Shown piece after piece: positions 41,834 to 49,492 of a DNA stretch of 64,000 bases. How positions within the stretch are numbered: the first letter of the stretch is position 1; each line of letters begins with the position of its first letter. The notes below the pieces were generated by a model. That model saw only the letters and a program-made list of their open reading frames with translations, did not search any database and was not told the origin of the DNA. A program made the translations under genes and the position numbers. Source of the DNA: Anaerolineales bacterium (lineage in GTDB: Bacteria; Chloroflexota; Anaerolineae; 4572-78; J111); contig JABTUW010000001.1 of assembly GCA_015075185.1 (NCBI GenBank), positions 372,001-436,000 of the forward strand, given 5' to 3'.

Positions 41834-42535
41834 ATGAAACCAGCCACAATCCTCGTCGTTGACGACGAACAAAGCATTCTGAATATTGTCACGGCCTATC
41901 TGCGGGCCGAGGGGTATACCCTTCACACGGCCAGCGATGGGCCAGCCGGCCTCAAAGCGGCGCGGACTCTCAAGCCTGATTTACTGATTCTTGACCTTAT
42001 GCTGCCCGGTATGGACGGGATCGAGCTGCTGACCCAACTCCGGCGCGAGTCTGATGTCTACGTCATTCTGCTCACGGCCAAGTCGGAGGAGACGGATAAG
42101 GTGATTGGCCTGTCGGTGGGGGCGGATGACTACCTGACCAAGCCGTTCAGCGCCCGTGAGCTAGTGGCGCGGGTCAAGGCGGCCCTGCGGCGCTACGGCC
42201 AGGGCAGCGGCAGCGCGACGGAGAGCAATATTCTGGCCTTCCGGCGGCTGCGGATTGACGTGGGAGCGCGGCGGGTCTGGAAAGACGGCCAGCCGGTCGA
42301 GCTGACCACCATCGAGTTTGATCTGCTCTACGCCCTGGCCGAGCATCACGGCCGGGTGTTAAGCCGGGAACAATTGTTGGAGCGGGTTTGGGGGCACGAT
42401 TTTTATGGCGAAGACCGGGTGGTGGACGTTCACCTGGGCCATATCCGCAAAAAGCTCGAAGCCGATCCGGCCAACCCGGAATTTATCATCACCGTGCGCG
42501 GGGTGGGCTACCGCTTTGAGGATGAAGTAGAATAA
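41834..42535 (+). CDS. OmpR/PhoB-type response regulator
   Basis: 233 residues from ATG 41834; an upstream start would overlap the sortase gene. Receiver domain with 'ILVVDDEQ' (Asp10-Asp11), phosphorylated Asp54 in 'LILDLMLPGMDG' and Lys in 'YLTKPFSA'. The C-terminal winged helix ends 'VDVHLGHIRKKLE' and 'ITVRGVGYRFE'. It is followed after 5 bases by its histidine kinase. The family binds 11-bp direct repeats, and such repeats lie upstream of the multicopper oxidase gene (43700) and the PCYCGC operon (45318). Confidence 0.93.
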   Translation: MKPATILVVDDEQSILNIVTAYLRAEGYTLHTASDGPAGLKAARTLKPDLLILDLMLPGMDGIELLTQLRRESDVYVILLTAKSEETDKVIGLSVGADDYLTKPFSARELVARVKAALRRYGQGSGSATESNILAFRRLRIDVGARRVWKDGQPVELTTIEFDLLYALAEHHGRVLSREQLLERVWGHDFYGEDRVVDVHLGHIRKKLEADPANPEFIITVRGVGYRFEDEVE

Positions 42536-42540
42536 GGGAA

Positions 42541-43668
42541 ATGAACAAGGGGTTAATCTCAAAACTAAGAACACGTCTCGGCTGGAAGCTTATGGCTTCC
42601 TATTTGATTGTCATCCTCGTTGGGGTGGTTACTCTGATTGCAGCGGTGGAAGCAGTTATTCCGACGGCCTTCAACCGGCATTTGCTGGGGATGCAGCAGA
42701 TGATGGGCAGCATGCACGGCCTGGAAGAAATGAGCAGCGACCTCTTTACCAATTTCCGGGATGCAGTGACGGAGGCGCTGCTGTTTTCGACCACGGCGGC
42801 CCTGGTCAGCGCCCTTATTGTCAGTTTCTTCGTCTCCCGGCGGGTCGTTACGCCCATCCGCCAGATGATGGAAGCCAGCCGGCGGATTGCGGCCGGCCGC
42901 TACCAGGAACGGGTCGAGGCCGTTGGGACGGATGAGTTGGGCCAACTGGCGCGCAGCTTTAACCAGATGGCGAGTACCCTGGAGCAGACCGAGGCGATGC
43001 GGCGGGACCTGATTGCCAACGTAGCCCACGAGCTGCGCACGCCGTTAGCCAGCATCAAAGGCTACATGGAGGGCATGATAGACGGTGTGTTACCTGCCGA
43101 ACCCGACACCTACCAACAAATCTACCAGGAGGCCGACCGCTTACAGCGCCTGGTTAATGATCTGCAGGAGTTGAGCCGGGTCGAGGCGGGGGCCTTCAAA
43201 CTGGAGTGCCATCCCCTGGCAATCTCTGACCTGATCCAGCGAATAGCCGCTCACTTACGGCCTCAGTTTGAAGAGAAAAGCGTCTCTCTTAACCTGAACC
43301 TTCCGGCTAACCTGCCGCCTGTGCTGGCCGATAACGACCGGATCAGTCAAGTTTTGCTCAATCTGGCTGGTAATGCCCTGCAATACACGCCCTCCGGGGG
43401 TACTGTCACCGTTAGCGCCGCTGTTCAGCAACCCGAGCTAATTATTTCTATCAGTGACAGCGGCATCGGTATCCCCGGCATGCATCTGCCCCATCTTTTT
43501 AACCGTTTCTACCGCGTGGACAAGTCGCGCAGCCGGGCCGGGGGCGGCAGCGGCATCGGCCTGACCATTGCCAAGCACCTTATCGAAGCTCACGACGGCC
43601 ACATCTGGGCCGAAAGCGCGGGCGAGGGCAAAGGCAGCACCTTCAGCTTTGCCCTTCCCCTGGCTTAA
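42541..43668 (+). CDS. Sensor histidine kinase with Met-rich outer loop
   Basis: 375 residues. Helices at about 17-38 and 80-97 enclose a short outer loop rich in Met and His ('HLLGMQQMMGSMHGLEEM', about 47-64), a composition that suggests Cu(I)/Ag(I) sensing. A HAMP domain follows (about 98-150), then HisKA with His163 in 'NVAHELRTPLASIKG', and HATPase with 'NLAGNALQYTP', 'ISDSGIGIPG' and 'GGGSGIGLTIAKH'. It would phosphorylate the regulator encoded just upstream. The copper ligand is inferred from the loop and the neighbours. Confidence 0.92.
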   Translation: MNKGLISKLRTRLGWKLMASYLIVILVGVVTLIAAVEAVIPTAFNRHLLGMQQMMGSMHGLEEMSSDLFTNFRDAVTEALLFSTTAALVSALIVSFFVSRRVVTPIRQMMEASRRIAAGRYQERVEAVGTDELGQLARSFNQMASTLEQTEAMRRDLIANVAHELRTPLASIKGYMEGMIDGVLPAEPDTYQQIYQEADRLQRLVNDLQELSRVEAGAFKLECHPLAISDLIQRIAAHLRPQFEEKSVSLNLNLPANLPPVLADNDRISQVLLNLAGNALQYTPSGGTVTVSAAVQQPELIISISDSGIGIPGMHLPHLFNRFYRVDKSRSRAGGGSGIGLTIAKHLIEAHDGHIWAESAGEGKGSTFSFALPLA

Positions 43669-43699
43669 CTTCTCGTCTCATCCCCTCAAAACTCTCCAT

Positions 43700-43732
43700 A
43701 TCTTTACCAAATCTTTATCAAATCTTTATCCT
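43700..43732 (+). promoter_or_regulatory. Three 11-bp direct repeats upstream of the multicopper oxidase
   Basis: ATCTTTACCAA, ATCTTTATCAA and ATCTTTATCCT are contiguous and in 11-bp phase, as expected for an OmpR/PhoB-type dimer site. A poor -10 candidate TAACTT starts 19 bases after the last repeat, the same spacing as at 45318-45350. Confidence 0.6.
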
Positions 43733-43806
43733 CGCTTTGAAAAAGCGGAGTAACTTGTACTCAGTATCTTTGCGCCAAAAAATGTTAAGCAAACAGGAGG
43801 ATTTTG

Positions 43807-45318
43807 ATGAACATCACCCGGAGAGAATTTTTAAAGGTTACCGGCGGTTTAGTAACGCTGTCAGCCCTGGGCGGGGGTGGGCTGAGTGCCTATCAAGGGG
43901 TGGCCCTGGCCCGAAATACGCTCATGCCGACTGGCTCAAACCCCGACCCGGCACGTCTAGCCGGTCCCGTGCGCGAATTCAAGCTGACTACCGCCGTCAC
44001 CCCGATTGACCTGGGTACCGGCGAATTCAAAGCCTGGACTTATAACGGCCGGCCGGTCGGGCCTGAACTGCGGGTGACTGAGGGCGACACGCTGCGGGTT
44101 GTGGTGACCAACAATCTGCTCGAACCAACCACCATTCACTGGCATGGCGTACCTGTGCCCAACACCATGGACGGCGTCCCGGATATGCCCCAACCGGCCA
44201 TCCAGCCCGGCGAAATCTTTAGCTACGAATTCAAAGCCTGGCCCAGCGGCACCTATTTGTATCACCCGCACGTCGGTCACCAGCTTGACCGCGGCCTGGT
44301 CGGCCCGCTCATCATCGAGCCAAAACGAGAGCCGGGCAATTATGATCGAGAGTACGTTTTGATGCTGGACGATTGGGCCACCGTGGACGGCGGCGGGCCG
44401 GACAGCCCCGAACGGGTCACCGACCATATGGGGCATGGCATGATGGGCGGCGGGATGATGGGTGGCATGATGAATGGCATGATGGGCGGCATGATGGGCC
44501 AGCAGCCAGCAGCGGCCGCTGGCAGCGGGCCGCTGTTGGAGCCGGTCTACGATGCCTTCTCTGTCAACGGGCAGGTGGCGGCGACGGCGACGCCCTTCAC
44601 CGTGAAGCAGGGCGAGAAGGTCCGGCTAAGGCTTATCAACGGCGGCGCTACGACGGTGTTTGGCCTGCGGCTGGCCGGTCACACGCTGACCGTGACCCAC
44701 GCCGATGGCCGCCCCACCGAACCGCTGGCTGTAGATGTGCTGCGGATTGGCATGGGCGAGCGGTACGATGTCGAATTTACCGCCGACAATCCTGGCCGCT
44801 GGCAACTTTACGATATTATCAGCAGCATGCCTTTGACGACTGTCCTTTACCAGGGGGTGAACAGCACCCAATACAGTGGCGACAACCTGGCCCAGAATTT
44901 CCGCTGGAATGACTACAGCCTGCTGGCCGGTCTGCCGGAAGAGGGGCTGTCGCCGCTGAGCGCGTCCGGCCCAGCGGACGAGACATTTGATTTGGTTCTG
45001 AGCGGCGGGATGATGTCAGCCTACTGGACGATCAACGACAGAATTTATCCTGATACGGAGACGATTGTGGCCGCCCTCGGCCAGCGAGTCCGCTTTAATT
45101 ACTTCAACCAAAGTCCCATGCCCCACCCCATGCACCTGCACGGCCATTTCTTTACCGTCGGCAGCCGGGGCCTGCGCAAAGATACGGTTCTGGTTGACGC
45201 CCACATGGGCCAGGCCAGCATCGAATTTGTCGCCGACAACCCCGGCATGTGGATGCACCACTGCCACAACATTTACCACGCCGAAGCCGGGATGATGCAG
45301 GTGGTCCAGGTTGGCTAA
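43807..45318 (+). CDS. Multicopper oxidase (CueO-like) with Met-rich segment and Tat signal
   Basis: 503 residues from ATG 43807, with AGGAGG six bases upstream. The twin-arginine signal 'ITRREFLKVTGG' sends it folded across the membrane. All copper sites are present: 'IHWHG' (His111, His113), 'YHPHVGH' (His153, His155), 'HPMHLHGHFF' (His440, 443, 445) and 'HHCHNIYHAEAGMM' (His485, Cys486, His487 and downstream His/Met). A Met-rich insert 'MMGGGMMGGMMNGMMGGMM' at about 213-235 recalls the Cu(I)-binding segment of CueO. Likely oxidises Cu(I) outside the membrane. Preceded by 11-bp repeats that the adjacent regulator may bind. Confidence 0.93.
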   Translation: MNITRREFLKVTGGLVTLSALGGGGLSAYQGVALARNTLMPTGSNPDPARLAGPVREFKLTTAVTPIDLGTGEFKAWTYNGRPVGPELRVTEGDTLRVVVTNNLLEPTTIHWHGVPVPNTMDGVPDMPQPAIQPGEIFSYEFKAWPSGTYLYHPHVGHQLDRGLVGPLIIEPKREPGNYDREYVLMLDDWATVDGGGPDSPERVTDHMGHGMMGGGMMGGMMNGMMGGMMGQQPAAAAGSGPLLEPVYDAFSVNGQVAATATPFTVKQGEKVRLRLINGGATTVFGLRLAGHTLTVTHADGRPTEPLAVDVLRIGMGERYDVEFTADNPGRWQLYDIISSMPLTTVLYQGVNSTQYSGDNLAQNFRWNDYSLLAGLPEEGLSPLSASGPADETFDLVLSGGMMSAYWTINDRIYPDTETIVAALGQRVRFNYFNQSPMPHPMHLHGHFFTVGSRGLRKDTVLVDAHMGQASIEFVADNPGMWMHHCHNIYHAEAGMMQVVQVG

Positions 45319-45374
45319 TCTTTACAGAATCTTCATAAAAACTTTGTCGTTTCTTCAACTAGCTTCTCTATACT
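45318..45374 (+). promoter_or_regulatory. Three 11-bp direct repeats plus -10 element
   Basis: ATCTTTACAGA, ATCTTCATAAA and AACTTTGTCGT (45318-45350) run in 11-bp phase, the first two close to the set at 43700. A consensus -10 TATACT is at 45369-45374, so the repeats reach the -35 position, as for an activator-dependent promoter of the 45435-46643 operon. Confidence 0.6.
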
Positions 45375-45434
45375 ACAGTCATCACAGGTCAAACACCTCA
45401 GGAGTCACGTAAGGGGATCTGGTGGGAGGTAACA

Positions 45435-45623
45435 ATGATAGGCTCAGAGTTAGGGATGAACATGGTAGGGTTGATCTGGATGCTGATTTTCTGGGGTGGA
45501 CTCATCCTGCTGGCCCTCTGGCTTGTGAGCCTGCTCTTCCCAGCAGCGCAGCACCTGGATGGCCCCAAAAAATCAACCTCAAGTGAGAAGAGAGTAAGTT
45601 CCAATGATAAAACGATACTTTGA
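45435..45623 (+). CDS. Small single-span membrane protein
   Basis: 62 residues, ATG after GGGAGG. One hydrophobic helix (about 10-33, 'VGLIWMLIFWGGLILLALWL') and a charged cytoplasmic tail. It resembles the SHOCT-less short membrane proteins found in copper-resistance clusters, but no defined family is visible. It overlaps the PCYCGC gene by 20 bases and is the first gene of the row driven by the 45318-45374 promoter. Confidence 0.75.
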   Translation: MIGSELGMNMVGLIWMLIFWGGLILLALWLVSLLFPAAQHLDGPKKSTSSEKRVSSNDKTIL

Positions 45624-46095
45624 TCTTTTAACTGTATTCGCCCTGCCGGTGCTGCTTCTGGGACTGACCGGGTGCGCGATCAACGAAGGGGCGATGCAGC
45701 GCCTGACACCCACTCCAAAGGCAGTTCATCAGGTAGAACTGGCCCTGGCTCCCCAATCAGCTTTACCCGATTTTGCCCAGGAGGCCGAGCCGCGCATCCG
45801 GGATGCCTACCGCTTTGCCGTTGCTAACCCTGACGTAATGACCAAAATCCCCTGTTACTGCGGCTGCGGAACGATGGGCCATGAACACGCTCTGGACTGT
45901 TTCGTCAAGGACGTGCAGCCCAACGGCTCGATTGAGTTTGACAATCACGCCGCAGGCTGCGGTATCTGTGTAGACATCACCCAGGATGTGATGCGTTTAA
46001 TGCGTCAGGAACAACCCTTGAAGACCATCCGCGCCTACGTTGACGCCGAGTACAGCCAGTTCGCCGCACCGACCAACACACCAGCCATCGAATAA
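45604..46095 (+). CDS. PCYCGC-motif lipoprotein
   Basis: 163 residues. Lipobox 'LLGLTGCAIN' (Cys24). The signature 'TKIPCYCGCGTMGHEHALDC' (Cys84, 86, 88 and further Cys/His) and 'AAGCGICVDITQDVMRL' define the PCYCGC family (Pfam DUF of unknown function). The cluster of Cys and His residues suggests metal binding at the outer membrane face, and the copper neighbours support it. Immediately followed by the predicted DUF1573 selenoprotein. Confidence 0.88.
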   Translation: MIKRYFDLLTVFALPVLLLGLTGCAINEGAMQRLTPTPKAVHQVELALAPQSALPDFAQEAEPRIRDAYRFAVANPDVMTKIPCYCGCGTMGHEHALDCFVKDVQPNGSIEFDNHAAGCGICVDITQDVMRLMRQEQPLKTIRAYVDAEYSQFAAPTNTPAIE

Positions 46096-46142
46096 TTATG
46101 GAAATTCGGAGGGCAAGCCCTCCAGTCAGTGAGAGAAAATTT

Positions 46143-46643
46143 ATGAACAAAAAGTCACCACATAAAAACAATAAAGCAGGCCCGCCCAGTTCACCAAACT
46201 GGCTGCCGATTATCGCCGGAGGAGCCGTCTTACTGATCGTGATCGGCCTGGCTGTCTGGTGGAGTTCATCCACTTCGGCTTCGGCAACAGAGCCACAGCA
46301 GGCGGGCAGCTCACCTCGGCTGGCAGTGGACCGGACCACGATTGACGACGGCTACGTTAAATTTGAAACGCCCGTCGAGGCGACCTTCAAGCTGAGCAAC
46401 GCCGGCCAGCAGCCGCTGCAAATTCTGGGCGAGCCGCAGGTTGAGCTGATTGAGGGCTGCTGACCGCCCCGCGCGGTCGTCAGTTCGACGACAATTCAAC
46501 CCGGCCAAAACGCTCAAGTGAGCCTGGTTTACACGATGCACGAGGGGATGGGCGGTCCCCATGAATTTCACGTCCGGCTGCGCACCAACGATCCGGTTGA
46601 ACCGGAAAAGGTTCTCGTGGTTAAATCCAACTGGGGACCATAA
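46143..46643 (+). CDS. DUF1573 membrane-anchored protein, predicted selenoprotein (Cys-Sec pair)
   Basis: 166 residues if the UGA at 46461-46463 (residue 107) is selenocysteine; otherwise a 106-residue fragment. One N-terminal helix (about 21-40) anchors an outer Ig-like DUF1573 domain: 'PRLAVDRTTIDDGYVKF', 'ATFKLSNAGQQPLQILGEPQ', 'VELIEGC-U-PPRAVV', 'SLVYTMHEGMGGPHEFHVRL' and 'NDPVEPEKVLVV'. Homologues I know have Cys-Cys-Pro-Pro at this place, so UGA replaces the second Cys. The frame then stays open for 59 codons of well-conserved sequence to a UAA. A hairpin with AGTTC loop lies 18 nt after the UGA. Follows the PCYCGC gene by 47 bases. Confidence 0.85.
46476..46492 (+). promoter_or_regulatory. 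Predicted bacterial SECIS hairpin for the DUF1573 gene
   Basis: GTCGTC, loop AGTTC, GACGAC: a perfect 6-bp stem with G in position 2 of the loop followed by U. The loop starts 18 nt after the UGA, the same distance as in the thioredoxin gene. A second hairpin GACCGC-CCCGC-GCGGTC starts within the UGA codon and competes for part of the stem. Confidence 0.7.
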
Positions 46644-46677
46644 CCGCCATCTCCACATATTTCCTCAACGGCGAGGA

Positions 46678-46736
46678 TAGAGTCCAGGGTTGGTTTTTCA
46701 TCTATCAACAAAACCGCCCTGGACTCTAAATTTTTT
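46678..46736 (+). terminator. Rho-independent terminator after the DUF1573 gene
   Basis: TAGAGTCCAGGG (46678-46689) pairs exactly with CCCTGGACTCTA (46717-46728), with TTTTTT at 46731-46736. The 12-bp stem closes the 45435-46643 operon, supporting the full-length reading of the DUF1573 gene. Confidence 0.88.
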
Positions 46737-46801
46737 CAGTTGTATTGCATCTAGACCTAAAAACCGGAAGTCTGTGATTAAACTAAGGGGGTAAAATTAC
46801 G

Positions 46802-47329
46802 ATGCAACGGGTTTTCTGGCTTATAGTTATAGTAACGTTGGGCATGTTCAGCCTGACTGCGTGCAGCACCACATCGGCCTCTGCACCGGAGGCTCAGGCC
46901 GTCAGCGGCGATACAGCCCAACACGGACAAATGGAACATAACATGGAGCACGCCGGCGATGAGCATGGCGCAGGTATGGCCCACGCCCATGTGGACCCAC
47001 CCAGCGAATATGCTCAATTGACCAATCCTTTTGCCGGGGATGCAGTCGCCATCGCTGCAGGTCAAACCATTTTTGACACTAACTGCGCTACCTGTCACGG
47101 CCCGCAAGGCCAGGGTGATGGTCTGGCTGCCACCGGTCTGAATCCCAAACCGGCCAACCTGGCCGACCGGCAGATGTTAGACAGCCTGAGCGATGGTTAT
47201 CTATTCTGGCGAGTCAGCGAGGGCGGCGCATTGGCCCCGTTCAATTCGGCCATGCCGGCCTGGAAAGCAACCTTGTCTGAGGAACAGCGCTGGCAGGTTA
47301 TCAGCTACCTGCGCTCGTTGGGCCGATAA
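46802..47329 (+). CDS. Lipoprotein cytochrome c with His/Met-rich linker
   Basis: 175 residues. Lipobox 'MFSLTACSTT' (Cys21). The linker at 40-63 is rich in His and Met ('HGQMEHNMEHAGDEHGAGMA'), suited to copper binding. One haem site, 'FDTNCATCHGPQGQGDG' (Cys95, Cys98, His99), with the likely Met ligand in 'NSAMPAWKATL'. The class I cytochrome c fold ends 'QRWQVISYLRSLG'. It may pass electrons from the multicopper oxidase or redox lipoproteins, which is inference. Separate terminator on each side, so it has its own transcript. Confidence 0.9.
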   Translation: MQRVFWLIVIVTLGMFSLTACSTTSASAPEAQAVSGDTAQHGQMEHNMEHAGDEHGAGMAHAHVDPPSEYAQLTNPFAGDAVAIAAGQTIFDTNCATCHGPQGQGDGLAATGLNPKPANLADRQMLDSLSDGYLFWRVSEGGALAPFNSAMPAWKATLSEEQRWQVISYLRSLGR

Positions 47330-47344
47330 TGGAGTAAATGAGAA

Positions 47345-47406
47345 ACCCTCTACGTGAACTTGCTGAAACTCGCAAGAGAGCCAGCCTGAACTTGTAGAGG
47401 GTTTTT
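47345..47406 (+). terminator. Terminator after the cytochrome c gene
   Basis: ACCCTCTAC (47345-47353) pairs with GTAGAGGGT (47394-47402), followed by TTTT; 40-base loop. Confidence 0.7.
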
Positions 47407-47430
47407 AAACTTATCAGCGTTAAGGGTTAC

Positions 47431-48201
47431 TTATTTGTTGCCGTGACCATTGCCATTGCCGCCGCCGTGGCCCTTACCTCCGCCATTGCCACCGCCGTTG
47501 CCATTGCCATGGCCGTTGCCCCCGCCGTTGCCATGACCATTTCCGCCTTGACCGCCGGGACCGGTCAGACCGCTTGCTCCGTTGTTTTGAGGTTCAAGGG
47601 TGCTGTTCTCCGGCCCCGTTACCTCCGACTTTTTGCCACCCCCGTTGCCCACCGCGCCCGGATGGATGCCGTTTTGCTTGAGTACGTTGCCCCAACCTGA
47701 GGTATGCGCCTCAAGCAGAAGGTCTTGCGGGGTCAGGCCGAGCTGGTCGGCGAAGAAGTAGGCCTTGGCAATGTTACCAAAACCAGTCCCCGCGTCGTGC
47801 AGGGTCATAATTTCCTCGTAGTCAACGTCGAAGTAGTCAGCCAGGGCTGACCCCACCGGGTGTTGTTTGGCTACCTCTCCGGTCGTCCCATCATCAGTGG
47901 TTCCATCATCGGTGGTGTCATCACCGGTATCATCGCCGGCTGTTCCATCGTCGGTGGTCTCCTCATCAGTCGTGCCATCATCAATTGTATCGCCAGTTTT
48001 GTCGGACATGACTGTGCCGAGATTGTTACCGCCCGTATCGTCAACTTCATCCACCGGGTTGCCATTTTCATCCAGATTCAGACTGTCCCCCAGAGAGGAG
48101 CCGTCTGGCGATGGTGGAGCGGCATGAGCCGCGGCAACAAGAGCTAACAACAAAATGAGAGACAGGGTCAGAATAAAGTGGATTTTATGAGGTTTTAACA
48201 T
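47431..48201 (-). CDS. Secreted low-complexity protein with Gly/Asn/His-rich tail
   Basis: 256 residues from ATG 48201 (AGGAG upstream). Signal peptide 'FILTLSLILLLALVAAAHAA'. Then an acidic Asp/Thr repeat region (about 60-110, 'DDGTTDEETTDDGTAGDD'), a conserved block 'HPVGSALADYFDVDYEEIMT' with 'GFGNIAKAYFFADQLGLTPQ', and a tail of Gly/Asn/His repeats. The central block is common in secreted Chloroflexota proteins of unknown function. The tail resembles that of the gene at 48581. Possibly controlled by the nearby ECF sigma factor. Confidence 0.75.
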   Translation of the reverse strand: MLKPHKIHFILTLSLILLLALVAAAHAAPPSPDGSSLGDSLNLDENGNPVDEVDDTGGNNLGTVMSDKTGDTIDDGTTDEETTDDGTAGDDTGDDTTDDGTTDDGTTGEVAKQHPVGSALADYFDVDYEEIMTLHDAGTGFGNIAKAYFFADQLGLTPQDLLLEAHTSGWGNVLKQNGIHPGAVGNGGGKKSEVTGPENSTLEPQNNGASGLTGPGGQGGNGHGNGGGNGHGNGNGGGNGGGKGHGGGNGNGHGNK

Positions 48202-48289
48202 GAGATAATCTCCTAATCTGATCAATGATCTTTTGGTGAAGTTAGACTGAAAGAGTTCAAATACTGTTTAGCATTAGCATCATAACCTT

Positions 48290-48523
48290 CTAAAGAGCTG
48301 AAGCCTGGAAAGTTGGATCTTTTCTAGCAGTCTCTTTGACTTGACTTAACTTAGTAGTTAAAACATGCCAGCCATTACAGGCCGGACAATGCCACCAAGT
48401 TACAGACACCCCTGAAATCGAGAACTGCGTTGAACCAAACTCTAGCACCCGCACACCGGTCAGCGGGCAGTAGGTCTGGATTTCCAGGTTTTGCTTTGTT
48501 TCGCCTATTGCTTTTTCGCCCAT
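48290..48523 (-). CDS. Small protein with zinc-ribbon-like cysteines
   Basis: 77 residues from ATG 48523, with AGAGGTG ten bases upstream. 'YCPLTGVRVLEFGSTQFSIS' and 'WWHCPACNGWHVLTT' give three cysteines and a histidine in CPxxG and CPAC contexts, as in short zinc ribbons. No match to a named family. It lies between two Gly-rich protein genes on the same strand. Real gene likely, function unknown. Confidence 0.55.
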   Translation of the reverse strand: MGEKAIGETKQNLEIQTYCPLTGVRVLEFGSTQFSISGVSVTWWHCPACNGWHVLTTKLSQVKETARKDPTFQASAL

Positions 48524-48580
48524 AATAATAGACACCTCTGGTGTGAAATTACGTCTTTGCTATTTCTTATCAACTTGACT

Positions 48581-49492
48581 TCAGTTGTTACCTTTACCAC
48601 CGCCCTGGCCCCCTCCACGACCACCGCCGTTATCACCGCCACTGTGACCACCGTCAGAGTTACCGCCGCCGGCATTACCACCCCCGCTGTTACCGCCGCT
48701 GTTGCCGCTACCACCGGAGAGATTGCCAGGAGAGCTTGTCCCGTTGCCACTATTCTGGTCGTTGCCGCCGGAAACGCCATCACTCTGGCCAGGGTTATCC
48801 TCATCATAGTCATCTGGGTCATTTCCGTGGCCACGGTCGTGATCGCCCGCAGGGGAGGTATCACTGTCCCCTCCATCACTGCTACTATCGTTATCGTCCG
48901 CTTGATTGCCGGCCAGGGTAGCCGTGAAGGTGGGGGTACCCTTAATCGGGGTGAGTGTGGGAATCAGAATCGTATCCCCCACCGGGGTGGCGACCGTCGG
49001 CAAGACATCTTTTAAAGAAGAAGTTCCCCGCGGCCGGGTCATGGTTGGGGTAGTTGTGGCCGGGGGTCTAGTAGCAGGCGGCGAAACCAGTGCGGGACCA
49101 TTCGACTCGGGGTGGGAGGTTGCAGCCGGGGCAGGAGGGCTATCCTGATGAACAGGGTCGGGGAGAGCGCCGGTCCAAATAAAACTTATCAGGACAACCA
49201 AGCCCAGACCGGCGCTCATCACCGCGAGAGCAGCCCCAAGGCTCAGCATCAACGTCTTTGGCAACCCAAAGATAGTCGTTGCTAAGCCGCCTGCCGGACC
49301 AAACCAGCCTGCCAGTTGACTCGCGAAAGCCGCCTGGGCCGCCGGGTTGGCCTGAAAGCTAACTTGGGATAGCTGTTGTCCTAGCGCTAAAAGGGGTAAA
49401 TCACCATCAACCGCAAGATCAACGGCTGATTCACCCCCTAATATCCGATCAATTTGAGCCGAGAAGAGGTCGGCCAGTTCTTGTTCGTTCAT
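48581..49492 (-). CDS. Putative anti-sigma factor with Gly/Asn-rich outer tail
   Basis: 303 residues. The start overlaps the stop of the sigma factor gene (49490-49494), the normal layout for an anti-sigma partner. The N-terminal cytoplasmic part (about 1-75) starts 'MNEQELADLFSAQIDRILGG'. One membrane helix (about 80-108, 'TLMLSLGAALAVMSAGLGLV') follows, then a Pro/Thr stalk and an outer region rich in Asp, then Gly/Asn/Ser. No zinc-binding HxxxCxxC anti-sigma motif is visible, so the role rests on context. Confidence 0.7.
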   Translation of the reverse strand: MNEQELADLFSAQIDRILGGESAVDLAVDGDLPLLALGQQLSQVSFQANPAAQAAFASQLAGWFGPAGGLATTIFGLPKTLMLSLGAALAVMSAGLGLVVLISFIWTGALPDPVHQDSPPAPAATSHPESNGPALVSPPATRPPATTTPTMTRPRGTSSLKDVLPTVATPVGDTILIPTLTPIKGTPTFTATLAGNQADDNDSSSDGGDSDTSPAGDHDRGHGNDPDDYDEDNPGQSDGVSGGNDQNSGNGTSSPGNLSGGSGNSGGNSGGGNAGGGNSDGGHSGGDNGGGRGGGQGGGKGNN

